Below are positions 45,189 to 55,141 of a DNA stretch of 64,000 nt, piece after piece; positions within the stretch are counted from its first letter, which is position 1; each line of letters opens with the position of its first letter. Source of the DNA: Campylobacter concisus UNSWCS. Lineage in GTDB: Bacteria; Campylobacterota; Campylobacteria; Campylobacterales; Campylobacteraceae. The stretch covers positions 1-64,000 of the forward strand of contig NZ_ANNG01000019.1 of the NCBI RefSeq assembly GCF_000466685.1, written 5' to 3'. Below the pieces are notes generated by a model. It saw nothing but the letters and a program-made list of their open reading frames with translations. It was not told the origin of the DNA and did not search any database. The translations under genes and the position numbers were made by a program.

Positions 45189-46835
45189 ATGGACGTAGCA
45201 AATTCTCTAAATATATCAAACACCTCGGTTCAAACTGGGCAAAACGCCACCCAAAACGTGCCTGTCCGTAAAAACGAGGGTTCGCTTTTTAAAAATCAGC
45301 CAGCTGGGACGCCAAGCGAGCAGACCGTCTCAAACGCCCTTGATAACGTTGGCAAGCTAGTTGCAAGGGTGCTTGATGATCTAAAAAGCGCTTCAAGTCT
45401 TAGCAAAGCTGAGCAAATTTTATCTCAGGCAAAAGACACCAAGATCGCTCCAAATTTAGCAAGTGAGCTCTCAGATCTTGCCAAAAGCTTAGAGGCAGAA
45501 GCTGCGCAAAATGAAAGCCCTGAGATAAAGAGCCTTGCACTAAAACTAAAAGAATTTCTAAAGCCAATAGCCGATCTTAAAGCTGGCTCGCTAAATGATC
45601 AGATCAAAAACTCTGGCGTCATGCTTGAAGCAAATTTAAAAGATGCACTTACTCCAGAGAAGCTGCCAAGCTCGATACAAAAGCTACTAAGCGATATAAA
45701 AAATCTCTCAAATCAAAATTTGCTTAGTCAAATTTTAACCCTAAATGATGAGAGCTTGGATAATCAAAACTCATTTATGAAGCTTACTTCTATGCTTGAA
45801 AAAGCGAGCGGTGATGCTAAAAACATCCTTGATAACTCAAGCATAAAAACGCTTTTAAAAGATGTGGATAAGCTTGATAATGTGGCTAAATTTCTAGATA
45901 AAAACTTCTCAAAAGAGCAAAGCGCAGACGCTGTTAAAAGCCAGATAGTCAAGATGGAGAATTTCATCTCAAATTTAAGCGAGAAGGTAGCAAATTTAGC
46001 GAGTGAAAAGCTAAATCAAAACTTTGGCTTTACACAAAATCACAAAGAGCTAAAAGCTATCCTTGAGAGCCTAAAAAACGATCTAAAAATGCTAAATAAC
46101 ATAGGTGATGAAGCTGGGCTTGTAAAGGCATTTAATGAGCTTAGCGACGTCTCAAAAGAGGGCAGCTTGCAAGATAAGCTCCAAAGTGCAGCAAGACGCC
46201 TAGCTCACAGCCTAAGCTTGGCAGACCCAGAAGCAAGCACAGCCAAAAGCGAGCTATCTGAGAGCAAGGCGCTTTTAAAGCAGCTAAAACTAGCCACTAA
46301 TGACATAAACAACATCACGACAAAGAGTGGCAGTGAAATTTCAAAGGTGCTAAATCAAGATGTAAAAAGCACGCTTTTAAATATCAGTGAAAAGAGCCAA
46401 AACGCCCAGACCGTCAATGCTGCAAACAAGATGATCTCGCAAATAGAAATGCACCAGATGGTCTCAAGCTTGCAAGGAGGCATACAAACCTATATGCCTT
46501 ATATCTGGGACGGCGTGGAGGGCGGAAATGTCGCGTTTAAGCAGGGCAAAAAGGATAAATTTTATGCCCAGATCGATCTAAATTTTAAAAAATTTGGCCA
46601 GATAAATGTGATGGTAGGGCTTGTGGATAAACGCTATATAGATCTATCGGTGGCAACGCAGACAAATGAGTTTAAAGAGCTTATCTTAGGAAATTCAAGC
46701 GAGCTAAAGCAGGCTATCTCAAAGCTTGGACTAATCGTTTCAAATTTTAACATCAAAACCTTGCCAAAGGTGAAGCTAAACGATAGATTTAAAAATTTTG
46801 GCGGCCTTGATGTGGGCTTTGATAAGAAAATTTGA
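45189..46835 (+). CDS. FliK-like (flagellar hook-length control C-terminal domain) protein
   Basis: A 548-residue protein. The first 420 residues are low-complexity, helical and Ser/Lys/Leu/Asn-rich (repeated LLKQLK, NLSEKVANL, LKSASSLSKAEQ patterns), like the long ruler part of FliK. The C-terminal 110 residues (KKDKFYAQIDLNFKKFGQINVMVGLVDKRYIDLSV, ELKQAISKLGLIV) match the Flg_hook fold of FliK. A second FliK is expected elsewhere in Campylobacter. It is coupled to the FlhX gene by TGATG, which strengthens a secretion-apparatus role. Confidence 0.65.
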   Translation: MDVANSLNISNTSVQTGQNATQNVPVRKNEGSLFKNQPAGTPSEQTVSNALDNVGKLVARVLDDLKSASSLSKAEQILSQAKDTKIAPNLASELSDLAKSLEAEAAQNESPEIKSLALKLKEFLKPIADLKAGSLNDQIKNSGVMLEANLKDALTPEKLPSSIQKLLSDIKNLSNQNLLSQILTLNDESLDNQNSFMKLTSMLEKASGDAKNILDNSSIKTLLKDVDKLDNVAKFLDKNFSKEQSADAVKSQIVKMENFISNLSEKVANLASEKLNQNFGFTQNHKELKAILESLKNDLKMLNNIGDEAGLVKAFNELSDVSKEGSLQDKLQSAARRLAHSLSLADPEASTAKSELSESKALLKQLKLATNDINNITTKSGSEISKVLNQDVKSTLLNISEKSQNAQTVNAANKMISQIEMHQMVSSLQGGIQTYMPYIWDGVEGGNVAFKQGKKDKFYAQIDLNFKKFGQINVMVGLVDKRYIDLSVATQTNEFKELILGNSSELKQAISKLGLIVSNFNIKTLPKVKLNDRFKNFGGLDVGFDKKI

Positions 46836-47098
46836 TGCAAGTAAATAAGAAAAAAGCCGTCGCTCTTGGCTACAACAGATCGCAAGATAACGCTCCAAAG
46901 GTGCTTGCAAGCGGTGCTGGCGAGATAGCAAATAAGATAATAAGCCTTGCAAAAGAGCATGACATACCGATCAAAGAGGATCCTGATCTCATTGAAATTT
47001 TAAGCAAGGTCGAGGTCGATCAAGAGATACCGCCAAATTTATATAAGGCGGTGGCTGAGATATTTAGCTTTTTATATAAGATCACAAATAAAAAGTAA
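46835..47098 (+). CDS. flhX: FlhX (FlhB C-terminal domain paralogue)
   Basis: An 87-residue cytoplasmic protein equal to the C-terminal part of the flagellar export switch FlhB: KKAVALGYNRSQDNAPKVLASGAGEIANKIISLAKEHDIPIKEDPDL. The membrane domain and the NPTH cleavage motif are absent. In epsilonproteobacteria such stand-alone proteins can substitute for the cleaved FlhB fragment. ATG 46835 shares one base with the preceding stop (TGATG). Confidence 0.85.
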   Translation: MQVNKKKAVALGYNRSQDNAPKVLASGAGEIANKIISLAKEHDIPIKEDPDLIEILSKVEVDQEIPPNLYKAVAEIFSFLYKITNKK

Positions 47099-47118
47099 AT
47101 ATTTCACTTTAATAGTGC

Positions 47119-47124
47119 TATAAT
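47119..47124 (+). promoter_or_regulatory. -10 box of the chemoreceptor operon
   Basis: TATAAT in GTGCTATAATCTC, an extended -10, 42 bases before the chemoreceptor start. Confidence 0.6.
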
Positions 47125-47165
47125 CTCAAAATTAAGGAAATTTAAACATTAAAAAAGGAGGTATT

Positions 47166-48866
47166 ATGAAAATTTCATCAAAAGTGACGATGATGATCGT
47201 CTCGTCCCTGCTGGTGCTTGGAGCCATTTTAGTCTTTCTAAACATTTACGAGCAAAACAAAGCGATAGAATTTTCTACCAAGCAGCTGACTGAAACGGTC
47301 TTAGCCAATAAAAGGGCAGCTTTAAGTGAAGAGATGGATATCGTTTCAAACATTTTGCTAAAAATTCAAGAGGTCTATGACGACGCAAACGAGACCATAG
47401 AAGATCAAAAAGAAGATATCATCGACTATCTCTCAAAGGCTAGATTTGGCGATGATAAAAAGGGATACTTTAGTATCTACACTACAAAAGGTGTGGTTAT
47501 CTCTAGTCCTGGAGTGCCTGAGTATAACGGTCTTGATAGACTTGAAGCAACTGACGCAGATGGCTATAAATACATAAAAGATCTCATGCAAAAAGCCTCA
47601 GAAAATAGCGAGGGCGCTTTTGTAAATTTTGTAGCTAAAGCAAAAGATGGCTCAACGACTAGAAAGATAGGAAAAGGGCTAAAACTAAACCTCTTTCATG
47701 AAGATGTAGTGCTGATGTCTGTTGTTAATCTTGAGGGTATGTATAAAGAGATAGATAAAATTTCAGCCACTATGCAAAATGATGCTAAGGCAAACACTAC
47801 AAATTTTGTTGTTATAGCCGTAGTAGTTTTAATCATCTCACTAATAGTTGCCATGCTTTATTCTAAAATTTCTATCACAAAACCGCTAAATGAGCTAATC
47901 TTGCGAGCTACAAACCTCTCAAGCGGCGATGGCGACTTAACTAGAAAACTAGAAGTTGTAGGCAAAGATGAGATAGCAAAGGCAAGCGAGGCTATAAATA
48001 AATTTATAGAAAAAGTAAGGGTTTTAATCTCGGAGGCAAAAGATATCTCAAATGAAAACAGCTCCATCGCAAATGAGCTTAGCTCAACCTCAGTCCAAAC
48101 TGGTCGCGGGGTAGAAAACTCAAGCAAGATAGTTGAGGACGCTGGGAAGGATTGCACTGAGATACAATCATATATGAAAGAGTCAATCGAAGTTGCAAAA
48201 GGCGGCAAAGATGATCTTCAAAAGGCGCTAAGCTACGTTGATGAGACGCTAAATACTATCTCAAATTTATCTTCAGAGATCGCTCAGACATCAGATATAG
48301 AAAATCAAATGGCTGGCAAGATCGAGCAGCTTAGCCGAGATGCCGAGCAGGTAAAGTCAGTCCTTGTGGTTATCAATGACATCGCTGATCAGACAAATTT
48401 ACTAGCTCTTAATGCAGCCATCGAAGCAGCACGTGCAGGCGAGCATGGACGTGGCTTTGCAGTCGTTGCCGATGAGGTTAGAAAGCTAGCTGAGCGCACT
48501 CAAAAGAGCCTCACTGAGATAAACGCAACTATCAACGTCATCGTTCAAGCGATAAATGAAAGTAGCGAGCAAATGAGTATAAATTCTAAACAAATAAGCG
48601 AGCTAACAGGCGTGGCAAACAACGCGCAAAACACCATAAGAGATATGAGTGGTATCATGAGATCAGCCATAGGACTATCTGATAAAACTATCGAGGACTA
48701 TATAAAGACTGGCAAGGATATTGACGATATAGTAAAAAGCATGGAGGGCATAAGTCAAATTTCATCTCAAAGTGCAAGAAGCGTAGAAGAGATAGCTTCA
48801 GCTGCTGAGCATCTAAACAAGATGACAGATACGCTAAATGCAAAACTTGGCGAATTTAGAACTTGA
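47166..48866 (+). CDS. methyl-accepting chemotaxis protein with Cache domain
   Basis: A 566-residue receptor. A membrane helix (about 8-27) is followed by a periplasmic single Cache domain (about 50-190; [23 protein letters not shown]), a second helix (about 213-235), HAMP (ISKPL-like [12 protein letters not shown]) and the MCP signalling coiled coil with the conserved tip ([42 protein letters not shown]). Ligand unknown; sCache_2 sensors often bind small carboxylates. AAAGGAGGT precedes the ATG, and cheB and cheR follow. Confidence 0.92.
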   Translation: MKISSKVTMMIVSSLLVLGAILVFLNIYEQNKAIEFSTKQLTETVLANKRAALSEEMDIVSNILLKIQEVYDDANETIEDQKEDIIDYLSKARFGDDKKGYFSIYTTKGVVISSPGVPEYNGLDRLEATDADGYKYIKDLMQKASENSEGAFVNFVAKAKDGSTTRKIGKGLKLNLFHEDVVLMSVVNLEGMYKEIDKISATMQNDAKANTTNFVVIAVVVLIISLIVAMLYSKISITKPLNELILRATNLSSGDGDLTRKLEVVGKDEIAKASEAINKFIEKVRVLISEAKDISNENSSIANELSSTSVQTGRGVENSSKIVEDAGKDCTEIQSYMKESIEVAKGGKDDLQKALSYVDETLNTISNLSSEIAQTSDIENQMAGKIEQLSRDAEQVKSVLVVINDIADQTNLLALNAAIEAARAGEHGRGFAVVADEVRKLAERTQKSLTEINATINVIVQAINESSEQMSINSKQISELTGVANNAQNTIRDMSGIMRSAIGLSDKTIEDYIKTGKDIDDIVKSMEGISQISSQSARSVEEIASAAEHLNKMTDTLNAKLGEFRT

Positions 48867-48900
48867 TTTGTGTGGTAAATTTTAAATTTAAAGGCAATTA

Positions 48901-49467
48901 GTGGCTCAAAAACTGGTCTTAATAGGGGCTTCTACAGGAGGCCCAGGTCATATAAAAAAACTATTAAAAGATATAAATTTAAATGGTGCGATGGTCGTCA
49001 TAGCTCAGCATATGAATAAGATGTTTATAAACTCATTTGTCACGCAAATGGGCAGGGAGTGCAACATAAATGTTGAAATTCTAAGCGAAAAGACAAATTT
49101 AAGAGAAAATATCGTCTATATCTGTGATCAAAATTTTGAAATTTCAGCGACTTTGCCAGTTAGTGCAAAGCCACAACCTGAGATAAAAACGATATATACG
49201 CCAAATGTTGATGTGCTTTTTAACTCAGGCACGCAGATCTCCAAAAATGTAAATTTACTCGCGATCTTGCTAACTGGCATCGGCGATGATGGCGCAGCTG
49301 GGCTTGATAAGCTCTATAAAGCAGGTGCAAAATGCATAGCTGAAAACGAAGAGAGCGCGATAGTTTATGGCATGCCAAAGCGTGCTAAAGAGCTAAATCA
49401 AAATTTAAAATCGTTAAATTTAATGATGATAAGAAAAGAGCTTGAGGAGTTTTTAAATGCTTTTTAA
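48901..49467 (+). CDS. cheB: chemotaxis methylesterase without receiver domain
   Basis: A 188-residue CheB methylesterase domain that removes methyl groups from chemoreceptors. The catalytic triad is visible: Ser in GASTGGPGHIKK, His in AQHMNKMF and Asp in TGIGDDGAAG. The N-terminal receiver domain of classic CheB is absent, as known in C. jejuni, so phosphorylation control is missing. The start is GTG 48901. It overlaps cheR by 11 bases. Confidence 0.92.
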   Translation: MAQKLVLIGASTGGPGHIKKLLKDINLNGAMVVIAQHMNKMFINSFVTQMGRECNINVEILSEKTNLRENIVYICDQNFEISATLPVSAKPQPEIKTIYTPNVDVLFNSGTQISKNVNLLAILLTGIGDDGAAGLDKLYKAGAKCIAENEESAIVYGMPKRAKELNQNLKSLNLMMIRKELEEFLNAF

Positions 49468-50281
49468 CAAAGTGGATAAACAAAGCGAAGTTTTAGAGGC
49501 AAAAGCACCAAGCGATATGGATGGATTTAACGAATTTATGAGCACTATAAAGACGCTTTGCGGGGTTGATCTAGAGCCAAAGAGAGATATCACTCTGCAA
49601 AGAGTTAGTATATTTGCCAAAAATCGCCAGATAAAAAGCTTTAAAGAGTTAGTTTCGATGATAAGATTTGACACGCTGCTTAGGCAAGATCTTTTAAATT
49701 TAGTCACCGTAAATGAGACATATTTTTATAGAGAGCTAGCCCAGCTAAAAGACGTGATCTACTACGCAAAAGAGCTTGGGGAGGCTAGAATTTTATGCGC
49801 ACCTTGCTCGACCGGCGATGAGGTCTATTCTCTTGCTATGCTTGCTTATGAATTTGGCCTTAAACAAAGTGATATCCAGCTAACTGGCATCGACATAAAC
49901 TCAGAAGCCATACAAGCTTGTAGTGTGGGATGCTACGGCGAGAGGAGCTTGCACAGACTAAGCGAGTTTCAAAAAGAGAGATTTTTTACAAAAAAAGATG
50001 ATAAATTTTTCATCAAAAAAGAAATTTTACCAAGGTGTGAGTTTAAAATTTTAAATGTCTTTGACGATGCGATGTTTAATCTTGGTAAATTTGACATCGT
50101 CCTTTCAAGAAATATGATGATATATTTTGACGATACATTTAGGCTAAAGTGCGTAGAAAGGCTGCACAAACTACTTAAACCAGAGGGCAGGCTCTACGCA
50201 GGACACGCTGATCTTGTGCCATACACCCCACTTTACACAAAGCGTTTTTCAAACGGAGCTACATATTACGAGCGCGCTTAA
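49457..50281 (+). CDS. cheR: chemotaxis methyltransferase
   Basis: A 274-residue S-adenosylmethionine-dependent enzyme that methylates receptor glutamates. TVNETYFYRE, ILCAPCSTGDEVYSLAML, GIDINSEAI and VLSRNMMIYFDD are the CheR signatures. The first 35 residues (LFNKVDKQSEVLEAKAPSDM) form a charged leader. It overlaps cheB and is followed by a short palindromic stretch before gyrA. Confidence 0.93.
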   Translation: MLFNKVDKQSEVLEAKAPSDMDGFNEFMSTIKTLCGVDLEPKRDITLQRVSIFAKNRQIKSFKELVSMIRFDTLLRQDLLNLVTVNETYFYRELAQLKDVIYYAKELGEARILCAPCSTGDEVYSLAMLAYEFGLKQSDIQLTGIDINSEAIQACSVGCYGERSLHRLSEFQKERFFTKKDDKFFIKKEILPRCEFKILNVFDDAMFNLGKFDIVLSRNMMIYFDDTFRLKCVERLHKLLKPEGRLYAGHADLVPYTPLYTKRFSNGATYYERA

Positions 50282-50297
50282 GGGTTAAATTTAACCC
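50282..50297. repeat. palindrome GGGTTAAATTTAACCC
   Basis: A perfect 16-base palindrome directly after the cheR stop. It may be a weak termination hairpin or simply an AAATTT-centred palindrome of the kind common in this genome. Confidence 0.4.
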
Positions 50298-50337
50298 AGG
50301 CCGCTTTGCCCTTAGCAAGTTTTTATCAATTTTTGGC

Positions 50338-50343
50338 TAAAAT
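50338..50343 (+). promoter_or_regulatory. gyrA -10 box
   Basis: TAAAAT in TTTTGGCTAAAATCCC, 27 bases before the gyrA ATG, matching the common Campylobacter -10 form. Confidence 0.45.
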
Positions 50344-50369
50344 CCCACAAGCTAAATTTAAGGATAAAA

Positions 50370-52991
50370 ATGAAAGACAATCTACTTGAATTAACTCAAG
50401 ATATCGCTTCAGTTGATATCGAAGATTCTATAAAAAATAGCTATCTTGACTACTCTATGAGCGTCATCGTCGGACGTGCTTTGCCTGACGCTAGAGACGG
50501 ACTAAAGCCAGTTCATAGAAGAATTTTATACGCTATGGATAATCTTGGCGTTGGCAGCAGAAGTGCCTATATGAAGTCAGCTCGTATCGTCGGTGAAGTC
50601 ATCGGTAAGTACCACCCACACGGCGACACAGCGGTTTATGACGCACTTGTTCGTATGGCTCAGAAATTTTCTATGCGTTATCCAGTCGTTGATGGACAAG
50701 GAAACTTTGGCTCGATTGACGGCGACGGCGCAGCTGCGATGCGTTATACTGAAGCTAGAATGACCATGCTTACTGAAGAGCTTTTAAAAGATATCGACAA
50801 AGATACGGTTGATTTTGTACCAAACTACGACGATAGAGAGGTCGAGCCAGATGTTTTGCCTAGCCGTGTGCCAAATTTATTATTAAACGGCTCAAGCGGT
50901 ATCGCTGTTGGTATGGCGACAAACATCCCACCACACAGCCTTGATGAGCTAATAGACGGTCTTTTGCTCCTTCTTGAAAACAAAGAGGCGACACTTGAAG
51001 AGGTGATGGAATTTATAAAAGGCCCAGACTTCCCAACTGGCGGTATCATCTTTGGCAAAAAAGGTATCATAGAGGCCTACCGCACAGGTCGTGGCAGGGT
51101 CAAACTAAGAGCCAAAACTCACATAGAAAAAAAGCCAAACAAAGATGTCATCGTTATCGACGAGCTACCTTATCAGACAAACAAAGCAAGGCTCATCGAG
51201 CAGATCGCCGAGCTTGTAAAAGATAAGCAGATAGATGGCATTAGCGAGGTTAGAGATGAGTCTGATAAAGACGGTATCCGTGTAGTCATCGAGCTAAAAC
51301 GCGACGCTATGAGCGACATCGTGCTAAATAACCTCTTTAAATCAACCACGATGGAGAGCACTTTTGGCGTTATTATGCTTGCTATTAATAACAAAGAGCC
51401 AAAGGTATTTAACCTTATCGAGCTACTTAAGCTATTTTTAAATCATAGAAAAACCGTTATCATTAGAAGAACGATATTTGAGCTTGAAAAAGCGCGCGCA
51501 AGAGCCCATATCTTAGAGGGTCTAAAGATCGCACTTGATAACATCGACGAGGTTATTGAGCTTATTAGAAATAGTGCCGATACATCCGTTGCTAGAGAAG
51601 GCTTGATGAGTAAATTTAATCTCTCAGAGCTTCAAGCAAACGCTATCCTTGATATGCGTCTAAGCAAGCTTACAGGCCTAGAGAGAGAAAAACTAGAGGC
51701 CGAGCTAGCCGAGCTTATGGCCGAGATCGCAAGACTTGATGAAATTTTAAAGAGCGAGACATTGCTTGAAAATTTGATCAAAGAAGAGCTTCTTGAGATC
51801 AAAAATAAATTTAAAGTACCAAGAGTTACTGAGATCGTTGATGACTACGATGATATCGACATTGAGGACCTCATACCAAATGAAAATATGGTCGTAACCA
51901 TAACACACCGCGGCTACATCAAGCGTGTGCCAAGCAAACAGTATGAGAAGCAAAAACGCGGCGGCAAGGGCAAAGTAGCGGTTACTACATACGATGATGA
52001 TTTTATAGAGAGCTTCTTTACTTCAAATACCCACGATACGCTTATGTTTGTGACAGACCGCGGACAGCTCTACTGGCTAAAAGTCTATAAGATCCCAGAG
52101 GGAAGCCGCACAGCAAAGGGCAAAGCAGTTGTAAATTTGATCCAGTTGCAGCCTGATGAGAAGATCAAAGCGATCATCCCAACGACTGACTTTGACGAGA
52201 GCAAATCTCTAGCATTCTTTACTAAAAACGGCATCGTAAAACGCACAAATTTAAGTGAGTTTAAAAACATCCGCTCAGTTGGCGTAAGAGCTATAAGCCT
52301 CGATGAGAATGACGAGCTAGTAACTGCACTCATCGCTCAAACATACGATGATATGCCAGTGACTGACCCTGAAAATGAGTTAAGTGTTGAGACAGAGGTG
52401 CTTGAAGTTGAAGAGCTTCAAAACGAGATCGATGAAGATAGTGCAAATGCCGAAGAGGACGCAAACTCAGGCGATGAGACAATGCTATTTGTCGTTACCA
52501 AAAAGGGCATGTGTCTTAAATTTAAGATCAGCAAGGTTCGCCAAATGGGAAGAACAGCACGCGGCGTAACTGGTATCAAATTTAAAGAGCCAGGCGATGA
52601 GGTCGTAGGCGCTGCAGTCATCGAAAGCAATGACCAAGAAATTTTAAGCATATCTCAAAAAGGTATCGGCAAGCGCACAACCGCTGATGAGTACCGCTTG
52701 ACAAATCGCGGTGGCAAAGGCGTCATCTGCATGAAGCTAACAAGCAGAACAGGCGATCTTGTTGGCGTTGTGATGGTTGATGAAGAGCAAGACCTTATGG
52801 CTCTAACATCAAGCGGCAAGATGATCAGAGTCGATATGCAAAGTATCCGCAAAGCAGGACGTAACACAAGCGGCGTGATCGTCGTAAATGTCGATGGCGA
52901 CGATGTTGTAAGTATCGCAAGATGCCCTAAGGCTGAAGACGGCGAGGACGAGGATGAAGCACCAAGCGAAGATATGGGGCTTTTGGAATAG
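50370..52991 (+). CDS. gyrA: DNA gyrase subunit A
   Basis: An 873-residue type II topoisomerase subunit. The active Tyr lies in [10 protein letters not shown] (near 126). In the quinolone region, [12 protein letters not shown] has Thr87 and Asp91, corresponding to the quinolone-sensitive Thr86 and Asp90 of C. jejuni, so no classic resistance substitution is seen. The GyrA box appears as QKRGGKGK (near 528), and six beta-pinwheel repeats follow, with an acidic insertion ([19 protein letters not shown], then [10 protein letters not shown]) between two blades. The C-terminus is also acidic. Confidence 0.97.
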   Translation: MKDNLLELTQDIASVDIEDSIKNSYLDYSMSVIVGRALPDARDGLKPVHRRILYAMDNLGVGSRSAYMKSARIVGEVIGKYHPHGDTAVYDALVRMAQKFSMRYPVVDGQGNFGSIDGDGAAAMRYTEARMTMLTEELLKDIDKDTVDFVPNYDDREVEPDVLPSRVPNLLLNGSSGIAVGMATNIPPHSLDELIDGLLLLLENKEATLEEVMEFIKGPDFPTGGIIFGKKGIIEAYRTGRGRVKLRAKTHIEKKPNKDVIVIDELPYQTNKARLIEQIAELVKDKQIDGISEVRDESDKDGIRVVIELKRDAMSDIVLNNLFKSTTMESTFGVIMLAINNKEPKVFNLIELLKLFLNHRKTVIIRRTIFELEKARARAHILEGLKIALDNIDEVIELIRNSADTSVAREGLMSKFNLSELQANAILDMRLSKLTGLEREKLEAELAELMAEIARLDEILKSETLLENLIKEELLEIKNKFKVPRVTEIVDDYDDIDIEDLIPNENMVVTITHRGYIKRVPSKQYEKQKRGGKGKVAVTTYDDDFIESFFTSNTHDTLMFVTDRGQLYWLKVYKIPEGSRTAKGKAVVNLIQLQPDEKIKAIIPTTDFDESKSLAFFTKNGIVKRTNLSEFKNIRSVGVRAISLDENDELVTALIAQTYDDMPVTDPENELSVETEVLEVEELQNEIDEDSANAEEDANSGDETMLFVVTKKGMCLKFKISKVRQMGRTARGVTGIKFKEPGDEVVGAAVIESNDQEILSISQKGIGKRTTADEYRLTNRGGKGVICMKLTSRTGDLVGVVMVDEEQDLMALTSSGKMIRVDMQSIRKAGRNTSGVIVVNVDGDDVVSIARCPKAEDGEDEDEAPSEDMGLLE

Positions 52992-53035
52992 ATTTTGCTG
53001 TTAAATTTTAAATAAAAGCATAAAAAAGGTTGTTT

Positions 53036-53536
53036 ATGAAGGTTAAAATTTTATCTTTTGCTTTGATGGTTGCTATTTTTGGCGGTTGCTCATTTAACGG
53101 CTTTATGGGCGAGCCAACTAGCACATCAAACCGCAACGTAGTCATCCAAAAGGTCGATAAAGACGATCTTAGAGAGGTGATGAAAAAAGAGAAGATGATA
53201 TATGATAGCGCTCCAAGAGAGACTACATTTAGAGCCACAGGCGAGGGGATAGCTCCGCTAAATTCGCTCTCGTACGCTCAGTCGGTTACTCTTGCAAAAA
53301 GAGCGGCGATGGCTGATGCTTATTCGCAGCTTGCTGGCAAGCTTTATGGCGTAAAGATCAACGCTGAAGACACCGTAAGAGACGCGATGCTAAACGACTC
53401 ATCTATCACTTCAAAGGTTCAAGGCCTTGTCAAAAACGCAAGGATCGTAAGTGAAAATTTCAAAGACGGGCTTTATAAGGTAAATATGGAGCTTAAGATA
53501 GACGAAGATAAGTGGCGAGAAGTCTTTTCTTACTAA
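53036..53536 (+). CDS. flgP: flagellar motility lipoprotein FlgP (LPP20 family)
   Basis: A 166-residue lipoprotein with lipobox (FGGC) and the LPP20 domain (FRATGEGIAP, SYAQSVTLAKRAAMADAYSQLAGKLYGVKIN). FlgP of C. jejuni forms the basal disk of the flagellar motor and is needed for motility. Identification rests on this domain plus the gene order gyrA-flgP-flgQ-flgR-asd. ATG 53036 is preferred over a TTG two codons earlier because AAAAAAGG lies at the right distance. Confidence 0.88.
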   Translation: MKVKILSFALMVAIFGGCSFNGFMGEPTSTSNRNVVIQKVDKDDLREVMKKEKMIYDSAPRETTFRATGEGIAPLNSLSYAQSVTLAKRAAMADAYSQLAGKLYGVKINAEDTVRDAMLNDSSITSKVQGLVKNARIVSENFKDGLYKVNMELKIDEDKWREVFSY

Positions 53537-53904
53537 CGATACTTTTAAATTTCGCCTTTTGCCTGGAGGAGTTTATCTTCTGGGCAAAGGTCGATACGAC
53601 AAATCATATTATCGCTCATGAGGAAATTTCATTTTCAAAGGCGATGACCCTTTCGCCAAATCCAAAACCAAAATTTCTTTGCCAGATAGACGCTTTTAAA
53701 GACGAAAACACCACAACACTTGGCTTTTTATATTTACATAAAGATGAGATATTTGACTGCTTTGCCTTAAAAAAAGTTATGATAAAAAATGAGCTTCATG
53801 TCAAAAATGCACAGATCTCAAACGCTTCAAATTTGAAAATTTTACCAGTTAGATTTATGGTGGAATTTAAGCCAAAATCCGCTATCATCGGTACACTTCA
53901 ATAA
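53512..53904 (+). CDS. flgQ: flagellar protein FlgQ-like
   Basis: A 130-residue exported protein with signal peptide (SLFLLTILLNFAFC). It starts with GTG 53512, overlapping flgP by 25 bases. FlgQ of C. jejuni stabilises FlgP and supports the motor's periplasmic disks. I assign it by position and size; the sequence itself has no motif I can name. Confidence 0.72.
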   Translation: MARSLFLLTILLNFAFCLEEFIFWAKVDTTNHIIAHEEISFSKAMTLSPNPKPKFLCQIDAFKDENTTTLGFLYLHKDEIFDCFALKKVMIKNELHVKNAQISNASNLKILPVRFMVEFKPKSAIIGTLQ

Positions 53905-53916
53905 AAAAGAGATCAA

Positions 53917-55071
53917 ATGAATATCGTCATAGTAGAAGATGACATCAATATGCGAAAGTCGCTTGAGATCGCACTTGGCGAGTACAACGAGCTAAATATC
54001 AAAAGCTACAAGAGCGCAGTTGAGGCTCTAAAAAAGCTAGGCGACGACACTGATCTAATAATCACCGATATAAACATGCCAAAGATGGACGGGCTCGAGT
54101 TCATTAAAGAGCTAAATGGCAAATTTGACGTCATCATAATGACTGGAAACGCGACACTTAACAAGGCGATCGAGAGCGTTAGGCTTGGCGTGAAGGACTT
54201 TTTAACAAAGCCATTTGACGTCTCGACTCTTTACGAGGCGATAAAAAGGGTAGAAGCGCTAAAGCAAAAGACTCCAAAAAGCATAAAAAAAGTTGAAAGC
54301 AAAAGCGAAAATAACGGCTTTTTAGCGACCTCAAAGGCGCTTGAAACCACGCTAAATATCGCACTAAAAGCCGCAAGAACCGACGCTTCTGTTATGCTTA
54401 GTGGCGAAAGCGGCGTTGGCAAGGAGGTCTTTGCTAAATTTATCCACGCAAACTCACCTAGAAAAGATGCTGCATTTGTCGCTTTAAATATGGCAGCGAT
54501 CCCTGAAAATTTGATAGAAAGTGAGCTTTTTGGCTTCGAAAAGGGCGCATTTACCGACGCAGCTACTACCAAAAAAGGGCAGTTTGAGCTGGCAAATGGC
54601 GGAACGCTATTTTTAGATGAGATCGGCGAGATGCCTATAAATTTACAGCCAAAGCTGCTTCGTGCGCTTCAAGAGCGTGAGATAACAAGGCTTGGCGCCA
54701 CAAAGAGCGAAAAGATAGACGTTCGCATCATCTGCGCTACAAATGCAAATTTAGAGCTTGCGATGAAAGAGGGCAGGTTTAGAGAAGATCTTTTCTACCG
54801 CCTAAATACGATCCCACTTTTTATACCGCCACTTCGCGAGCGAAAAGATGAAATTTTGCCTATCGCACAAGATGCTTTAGAAAAATGCTGCAAAGAGTAT
54901 GACTTTGAGGCTAAAAATTTCTCAAAAGCAGCCAAAGAGGAGCTTTTGAGCTATGACTATCCAGGCAACATAAGAGAGCTCATCTCAGTTGTGCAGCGTG
55001 CAGCGATACTAAGCGAGGGTGATGAAATTTTGCCAAAAGATCTATTTTTGCAGGCGAGAAGTAAAAAATAG
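53917..55071 (+). CDS. flgR: NtrC-family flagellar response regulator FlgR, no DNA-binding domain
   Basis: A 384-residue regulator of sigma-54-dependent hook-basal body genes. Receiver domain at residues 1-115 with acceptor Asp51 (TDINMPKMDG); AAA+ domain at about 135-370 with Walker A GESGVGKE (163-170), GAFTDA (210-215; the usual GAFTGA with one change) and Walker B LDEIGE (233-238). The protein stops shortly after the AAA+ lid, so a Fis-type DNA-binding domain is absent, as reported for H. pylori FlgR. It is phosphorylated by the sensor FlgS, not in this window. Confidence 0.92.
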   Translation: MNIVIVEDDINMRKSLEIALGEYNELNIKSYKSAVEALKKLGDDTDLIITDINMPKMDGLEFIKELNGKFDVIIMTGNATLNKAIESVRLGVKDFLTKPFDVSTLYEAIKRVEALKQKTPKSIKKVESKSENNGFLATSKALETTLNIALKAARTDASVMLSGESGVGKEVFAKFIHANSPRKDAAFVALNMAAIPENLIESELFGFEKGAFTDAATTKKGQFELANGGTLFLDEIGEMPINLQPKLLRALQEREITRLGATKSEKIDVRIICATNANLELAMKEGRFREDLFYRLNTIPLFIPPLRERKDEILPIAQDALEKCCKEYDFEAKNFSKAAKEELLSYDYPGNIRELISVVQRAAILSEGDEILPKDLFLQARSKK

Positions 55072-55141
55072 GTAAAAATTTAAGTTTTTGGCTAGTAAAA
55101 TTATGCAAATTAAGAAAATTAAAAGAAAACAAGGAGAGCAG

